Assembly (NCBI GenBank): GCA_945787595.1
Contig: CALZJV010000749.1
Coordinates: 1 to 11,006, forward strand
From: an uncultured Desulfobacterales bacterium
Lineage (GTDB): Bacteria; Desulfobacterota; Desulfobacteria; Desulfobacterales; JAFDCJ01
Reading direction: 5' to 3'
DNA: 11,006 nt
The notes under the pieces: model-generated
Database searches by the model: none
Told to the model about the DNA's origin: nothing
Seen by the model: only the letters and a program-made list of their open reading frames with translations
Shown: in pieces, positions 7,204-11,006 of the stretch
Numbering within the stretch: the first letter of the stretch is position 1
Layout of the letters: each line of letters starts with the position of its first letter
Translations under genes and position numbers: made by a program

Positions 7204-8088
7204 TTATAAAAATTCCCGAATGAGCGAATTTACCAATTCAGGTTGCTCGTGGATTACCCAATGGCTACCGTCCGGGATTCTCTTGATCGTCAAATCACCT
7301 ACGTATTCTCCAAGGCCCTCCAGGTTACCGCTCAGCAGCGCCTGATCCTGCTCCCCCCAAATGACCAGGGTGGGGATCTTGACCTCCAGCATTTCGTGGG
7401 GCAGATTCATAATCCCTTTTATCTTTTCCTCATCATCTTTTGAAGTGGGCGGATATAAGGGCGAGGCCCGGTAATAATTCAGGCCGCCGGTCAGGGCCCC
7501 CGGCCGTGACCATGCTTCGTTATACCTTAAACGGTCCTCCTGCGTCATTTCCCACTTGCTGCCGAATTGAGAAAGTGCCGCCATAAGCCCGGCATAGTTG
7601 TTTTCCGATAAAATCCCATCCGCTTCAGGCGTACGAAACATCAACATATACCGGCTGGCCTTTTGCTGAGCGGGGTTGTGTAATAGCTCCCGGGCGAATA
7701 CGGCCGGATGCGGCGAATTGACGATAATCAGCTTCTCCAGCCAGTCCGGATAACGCATGGCAAAAGACCACGCCACCGCCCCACCCCAATCATGGGCGAC
7801 CATGATGAATTTCTTATGGCCCAGATATTCGGCCAGAGCGCGCAGGTCTTCGATCAGCTCTTTGATATGATACTTTGCAACATCCGCCGGTTTGGACGAC
7901 AGGTTGTAGCCCCGCATATCCGGGGCTACCGCCTGATGATCTTTACCGATGTCGGCGAGTTGATTCTGCCATTCACCCCAGAATTCCGGAAACCCGTGGA
8001 CAAACATCACCAGTTTCCCGGTTCCGACACTGACATAATGAAGCCGGACGCCGTTGACGTCGGCGTATTGACTCTGGAACTCGGACAT
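7204..8088 (-). CDS. Alpha/beta hydrolase, epoxide hydrolase-like
   Basis: This 294-residue soluble enzyme probably opens an epoxide by hydrolysis. The oxyanion motif HGFP is at 31-34 (HGFPEFW). The nucleophile elbow VAHDWGG puts aspartate 100 where lipases have serine, as in epoxide hydrolases and haloalkane/haloacetate dehalogenases. D248 (WGEQDQ) and H276 (DGSHWVIHEQPE) complete the triad. GGLNYYRA (201-208) in the cap supplies the tyrosine that polarises the epoxide, favouring epoxide hydrolase over dehalogenase, whose elbow usually reads HDRGGR. No signal peptide is present. The start is the ATG at 8086-8088, because AGGAG (8096-8100) sits 7 nt upstream; a TTG six codons earlier would place that site inside the coding region. 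The gene is flanked by non-coding gaps on both sides and is probably its own unit. Confidence 0.9.
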   Translation of the reverse strand: MSEFQSQYADVNGVRLHYVSVGTGKLVMFVHGFPEFWGEWQNQLADIGKDHQAVAPDMRGYNLSSKPADVAKYHIKELIEDLRALAEYLGHKKFIMVAHDWGGAVAWSFAMRYPDWLEKLIIVNSPHPAVFARELLHNPAQQKASRYMLMFRTPEADGILSENNYAGLMAALSQFGSKWEMTQEDRLRYNEAWSRPGALTGGLNYYRASPLYPPTSKDDEEKIKGIMNLPHEMLEVKIPTLVIWGEQDQALLSGNLEGLGEYVGDLTIKRIPDGSHWVIHEQPELVNSLIREFL

Positions 8089-8095
8089 AATGGAT

Positions 8096-8100
8096 CTCCT
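8096..8100 (-). promoter_or_regulatory. Ribosome binding site fixing the hydrolase start
   Basis: AGGAG on the minus strand, 7 nt before the ATG at 8086-8088. It decides between this ATG and the in-frame TTG at 8104-8106. Confidence 0.75.
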
Positions 8101-8130
8101 AATCAAAGGTTATTGTATGTTCGGGTTTAC

Positions 8131-8159
8131 AGGTCCAGAGTTCACCGTTCAAGGTTGAA
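8131..8159 (+). repeat. Third, diverged GTTCA-type repeat
   Basis: The segment AGGTCCAGAGTTCACCG... followed by TTCAAGGTTGAA resembles the left arm at 5596-5623. Thirteen bases beginning AGGT(C/T)CAGAGTTC match at 12 positions, and the rest keeps the GTTCA/GGTTGA theme. It sits in the 287-bp gap between the rhomboid and hydrolase genes. The gap also holds a GGCC/GGCC hairpin too short to call a terminator. Confidence 0.4.
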
Positions 8160-8375
8160 TTTCCTTTACGGTATTCTCACGTACAGGGTTTACTGTTCCC
8201 TCCGGCCCAAACCTTTGGACCGGACGTAAGATTAGCTTGCCTTAATAAATAACCTTAAATCCTTATATTGCTCGGTTTCTTTTTTGGTAGCTTTCCGGCC
8301 TGAAAAAATGGCCTCTAAGGTATGGTTTCACTTTTTAACATTTCATCAACGTAATATCAACAAGTTAGCTTGGCT

Positions 8376-8927
8376 TTATCTTTTCCTTACGGCTCTCGTC
8401 CACCATGCCGCCAGCACCCCGGATATAAAACCAAACAGATGACCCGTCCAGCTTATACCCGGCACATAGATGAACAAAGATTGCAGAATGCCGCCATATA
8501 GCAAGAATATCGCCAGGGAGATGATCAACGCTTTCCAATCCCGGCGAAATAAACCCAAACACATCAAGAATCCGATCAGGCCGAAAATGACTCCGCTGGC
8601 ACCGACATGAATGGCGCCCCCATCGCCCGCTAGCCAGACCAGCCCGCCGCCTACCAGAACAATGAACCAGAGCGCCCTGAACGTCAGTTTGCGGCTGAAT
8701 GACAACGACACGCTCAGCAAAACGAAAAGTATTCCCGAATTGGCTATGAGATGGCGCAGATCGACATGCAAAAACGGTGTAAAGACGATACCTGCCAGAC
8801 TGTCGAGTTGTTGCGGCTGCAGTCCGTAACGCCGCAAATCCACCGGCAGAACAAGATTGATGACATACACCAGCCAGAGGATGGCAATTGCTGCAAACGC
8901 TATTCGTAAATTTTGGCGTACTTTCAT
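8376..8927 (-). CDS. Rhomboid family intramembrane serine protease
   Basis: This 183-residue inner-membrane protease cleaves other proteins within or near their membrane segments. It has about six hydrophobic segments (roughly 8-26, 48-72, 84-100, 107-127, 132-150, 160-177), the minimal rhomboid core without an extra helix or cytosolic domain. The catalytic serine is S111 in GASG and the general base is H163 in SWTGHLFGFISG. The HVDLRHLIAN box (H54, H59, N63) matches the conserved HxxxHLxxN of the oxyanion region, so the enzyme should be active. It follows the radical SAM fusion gene by 54 bp on the same strand and is probably co-transcribed with it. The ATG at 8925-8927 has no strong ribosome binding site. 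Substrates are unknown; the neighbouring fusion protein has no membrane segment, so it is not an obvious one. Confidence 0.93.
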   Translation of the reverse strand: MKVRQNLRIAFAAIAILWLVYVINLVLPVDLRRYGLQPQQLDSLAGIVFTPFLHVDLRHLIANSGILFVLLSVSLSFSRKLTFRALWFIVLVGGGLVWLAGDGGAIHVGASGVIFGLIGFLMCLGLFRRDWKALIISLAIFLLYGGILQSLFIYVPGISWTGHLFGFISGVLAAWWTRAVRKR

Positions 8928-8981
8928 GCCGCATGCTCAGATTAAAAATCGATATACAACATAATTTCCGGCAGCCTCTTT

Positions 8982-10964
8982 TCAGGCTGTGGACCATTTT
9001 CGGGTACCAGCCAACGTCGCAATATACTCTCCTTTCATTCCCCGCTTGTTATACCGGAAAATCGTATCAACGAGATTTTTATGCAACAGTCCAAAGGTTT
9101 CGACATAGCGTTTACTGACCCAGCGGTAATACTTTTCCATGCTTTTCATATTTTGCGGAAACAAGATGCGGACAAGCTCATCAATCACATCTTCAGCCAG
9201 GGTCGTATTGAATCCATACATACAAATGAATTCCACGTTGTCTTGAGGGGTAAACCCGAACATTTTGTATTTACGGGCGAGTTGTTTCATCCGCCTAGTG
9301 TTGTTTAGGCTGAAATGATAGACGTTGCGTGTAAATCGGAGGTTCGAACATTTGATCTGACGCAAAAGAGCTGCTTTGCGCCTGTCCAACATTCGAAAAT
9401 CAAGTGTTTGCGTGAAATTGACCTGGATATGGCGGGATGCCATCTCCTCTAGTAAATCAACTGCGTTCGGATGTGATAGGATATTATCATCCAAAAGAAT
9501 CAGCTTGCGTCTGCCTGCGAGCAGAGTATCCAAATCACTTACCTGACGAGGTGGGCCTTCCTTGACCGGCACAATACAAAAGGCGCATCGGAAAGGGCAG
9601 CCCCGCGTCAAAAAACCGATCGCCCGGTCGCCGAGTTCCGGATAGAGATCATAATCAGGAGAGATATTTTCGATATTAGCTGGCAGACGCCTGTGGATAT
9701 CGACACCTGAGCCGCCCAACATGAGGGATTCACCATAATATTGACGTAGCTTTGAGATGCGTTGATCCGTAGTATGGTTATGAAAAACGGCGCTGGCATA
9801 TACAGTTTCGGGGCCTTTGATGCAGCAATCCTTATATCCCAGAATCACCTTACGTCCCTGTTCCTTATGATATCGGCTAAGTTTCATCAATGCAAAATTC
9901 GGCAGGCGGCCATCAACATCAATGAGGAGAATCGTTCCAGGTCGAATGCGAACAGATTTACGCTTGGATAGCCGGGGTATCTCGTTTTTATGAATTATAA
10001 GGCGTTTCTTGCGTAATTTGTGGGGGAATTGGGATGCAGCCCGGTCGGTTAAGGTTGCTACGAATTGCATCTGCGGCAGCAACTCATCTATTAATTTAAT
10101 CCAATCCGGAAAGCGTTTGGCGGTGCAAAAACGGCTGGGACGATCCAGCAGAATTAATCCCGGTGTTTTCAAGGGATCGAAGCTTTTAGGAAAGGCATCC
10201 AGCAGGTGCCGGCATGCATCCAGAATCGGTATCATCATTCGCCTTTGCCATTGAGATAAACCCATCCATTCTGATCGCATATCACACGTCTTTTGGGTCC
10301 ATCCGGCAGTCTTCACGTGAAGATATTCAGGCAACAGACGCTGTAGGATTGCCAATGTGTTTCGCGGGAGAATTCGTCCGTATCGAAAGGCTTTTTTATG
10401 CAGACGTTCCAGGAAGACAACCGGATCCGTCAATAGTGAATCCCCATCAAATAACGCATAAAACCGGGTGATCCGCAGGTAAGGATTGTTGAAATCAAAA
10501 TCATCGCTGCCCCTATGCGACTTAAGATCAGGGCCGTAAGCCAACATAAAATGTTTGGCCAAGTTGCTGTGATCCCGAATTTTCTGTATCACCATCATAG
10601 GAGAGAGATAACGGCATTCCTGTTTGGTGATTTTTTGGATGCGGCCATCGCCATAGAGCTGCAACCCGTGGCCGATTAAATCATATTTGATATTCGAACC
10701 TTCAGTTTCAGGATGTTGGGCCAGATAAAATTCCAGCTGCAATGGCTGTTTCGGGAAGTTGAGCAGACGATTTTTCTGATAGGGAATATGCGGTAAATAG
10801 CGCGTACCGGCCATCGACAGCGCCATCAGCTGCAATTTTTCCCTTTCCCTTGAATGAGAGGATAAGATCGTCCACTTCGGAATGGTTCCTTTGCGACAGG
10901 GAAAAATAAATTTACCGGTTTGATTCAGGCGGGCGTTGGTATAGTAAAGTTCTAATAGATACAT
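8982..10964 (-). CDS. Degenerate AAA ATPase domain fused to a radical SAM enzyme
   Basis: This is a 660-residue cytoplasmic protein in two halves. Residues 1-310 track SMC/RecF-like AAA ATPases (AAA_21 type) from start to end: MYLLELYYTNARL for the opening strand, a loop at 33-53 ending MALSMAG where the P-loop should be, FMLAYGP (139-145), RFYALFD (167-173), LQRLLPE (207-213), LSQWQRR (236-242) for the LSxGxQ signature, LILLDRP (270-276) for Walker B, and FVATLTDRAAS (301-311). The P-loop GxxGxGKS has become SSHSREREK, and Walker B carries arginine where the catalytic glutamate belongs, so ATP hydrolysis is unlikely. Residues 343-640 are a radical SAM module: an LLIDVDGRLPNFALMKLS segment like a B12-binding domain but without DxHxxG, then CxxxCxxC at C456, C460 and C463, LLDDNIL (490-496) and FTQTLDFRML. 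The target of the radical chemistry is unknown. Confidence 0.88.
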   Translation of the reverse strand: MYLLELYYTNARLNQTGKFIFPCRKGTIPKWTILSSHSREREKLQLMALSMAGTRYLPHIPYQKNRLLNFPKQPLQLEFYLAQHPETEGSNIKYDLIGHGLQLYGDGRIQKITKQECRYLSPMMVIQKIRDHSNLAKHFMLAYGPDLKSHRGSDDFDFNNPYLRITRFYALFDGDSLLTDPVVFLERLHKKAFRYGRILPRNTLAILQRLLPEYLHVKTAGWTQKTCDMRSEWMGLSQWQRRMMIPILDACRHLLDAFPKSFDPLKTPGLILLDRPSRFCTAKRFPDWIKLIDELLPQMQFVATLTDRAASQFPHKLRKKRLIIHKNEIPRLSKRKSVRIRPGTILLIDVDGRLPNFALMKLSRYHKEQGRKVILGYKDCCIKGPETVYASAVFHNHTTDQRISKLRQYYGESLMLGGSGVDIHRRLPANIENISPDYDLYPELGDRAIGFLTRGCPFRCAFCIVPVKEGPPRQVSDLDTLLAGRRKLILLDDNILSHPNAVDLLEEMASRHIQVNFTQTLDFRMLDRRKAALLRQIKCSNLRFTRNVYHFSLNNTRRMKQLARKYKMFGFTPQDNVEFICMYGFNTTLAEDVIDELVRILFPQNMKSMEKYYRWVSKRYVETFGLLHKNLVDTIFRYNKRGMKGEYIATLAGTRKWSTA

Positions 10965-10973
10965 TGAATCGGA

Positions 10974-11006
10974 TTACAGCTCCGCATTGAGCCATGAGGT
11001 CAACAG
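10974..11006 (-). CDS. 3' end of an upstream gene (partial)
   Basis: The last ten codons, ending SWLNAEL and a TAA at 10974-10976, are open from the window edge; another minus-strand frame is also open here. If real, the stop lies 9 nt before the ATG of the fusion gene, which would put both in one operon. Too little is visible to name a product. Confidence 0.3.
   Translation of the reverse strand: MLTSWLNAEL

Noticed and set aside
8263..8334. A 24-codon minus-strand stretch (KVKPYLRGHFFRPESY...)
   Set aside because: It has no start codon or family, and is more likely intergenic repeat DNA than a gene.
8365..8997. A 210-codon minus-strand frame overlapping the rhomboid gene
   Set aside because: It lies in another frame over a rhomboid with every catalytic residue, is rich in Cys/Arg/Ser with no domain, and starts inside the radical SAM gene.

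Overview
The window looks like chromosomal DNA of a Gram-negative anaerobe. The best guess is a sulfate-reducer-type deltaproteobacterium (Desulfobacterota, Desulfobacterales-like). This rests on gene content (an MttB-family methyltransferase, a homocysteine methyltransferase, a QueG-type iron-sulfur protein, a PEP-synthase-like kinase) and on GTTCA-rich intergenic repeats. It is an inference from family knowledge, not a measured placement. Every gene I can support lies on the minus strand, so the window reads right to left.

Layout in transcription order. (1) 11006-8376: the tail of an upstream gene, then a 660-residue protein that fuses a degenerate SMC/RecF-like AAA ATPase to a radical SAM enzyme, then a complete rhomboid protease 54 bp downstream. 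(2) 8088-7204: an epoxide-hydrolase-like alpha/beta hydrolase, followed by a 26-codon tail of a hotdog thioesterase. (3) 6977-5853: a two-domain redox protein, an N-terminal flavin-binding PNPOx-like domain joined to a QueG-like protein with two Fe4S4 motifs. (4) 5554-3964: a decayed methyl-transfer locus. Its MttB-like gene has an internal deletion and frame change, and it runs straight into the last third of a homocysteine S-methyltransferase gene that has its own frameshift. (5) 3953-1359: an intact 864-residue PEP-synthase-like enzyme with the ATP-grasp/linker/His-domain order of rifampin phosphotransferase and no PEP/pyruvate TIM barrel. It starts 10 nt after the dead methyltransferase and is visibly GC-richer than it. 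(6) 696-214: a small secreted protein of a beta-barrel type, with a clear ribosome binding site and an intrinsic terminator.

The most notable object is the 8982-10964 protein. Its first 310 residues follow a RecF-like ATPase from end to end, yet the P-loop and the Walker B glutamate are gone, and the second half is a radical SAM enzyme with an intact CxxxCxxC motif. An inactive nucleotide-binding fold appears to have become a scaffold or sensor for a radical enzyme, next to an intramembrane protease. The second theme is decay: three separate gene remnants lie between 3964 and 7113, and GTTCA-rich repeats flank part of this zone.
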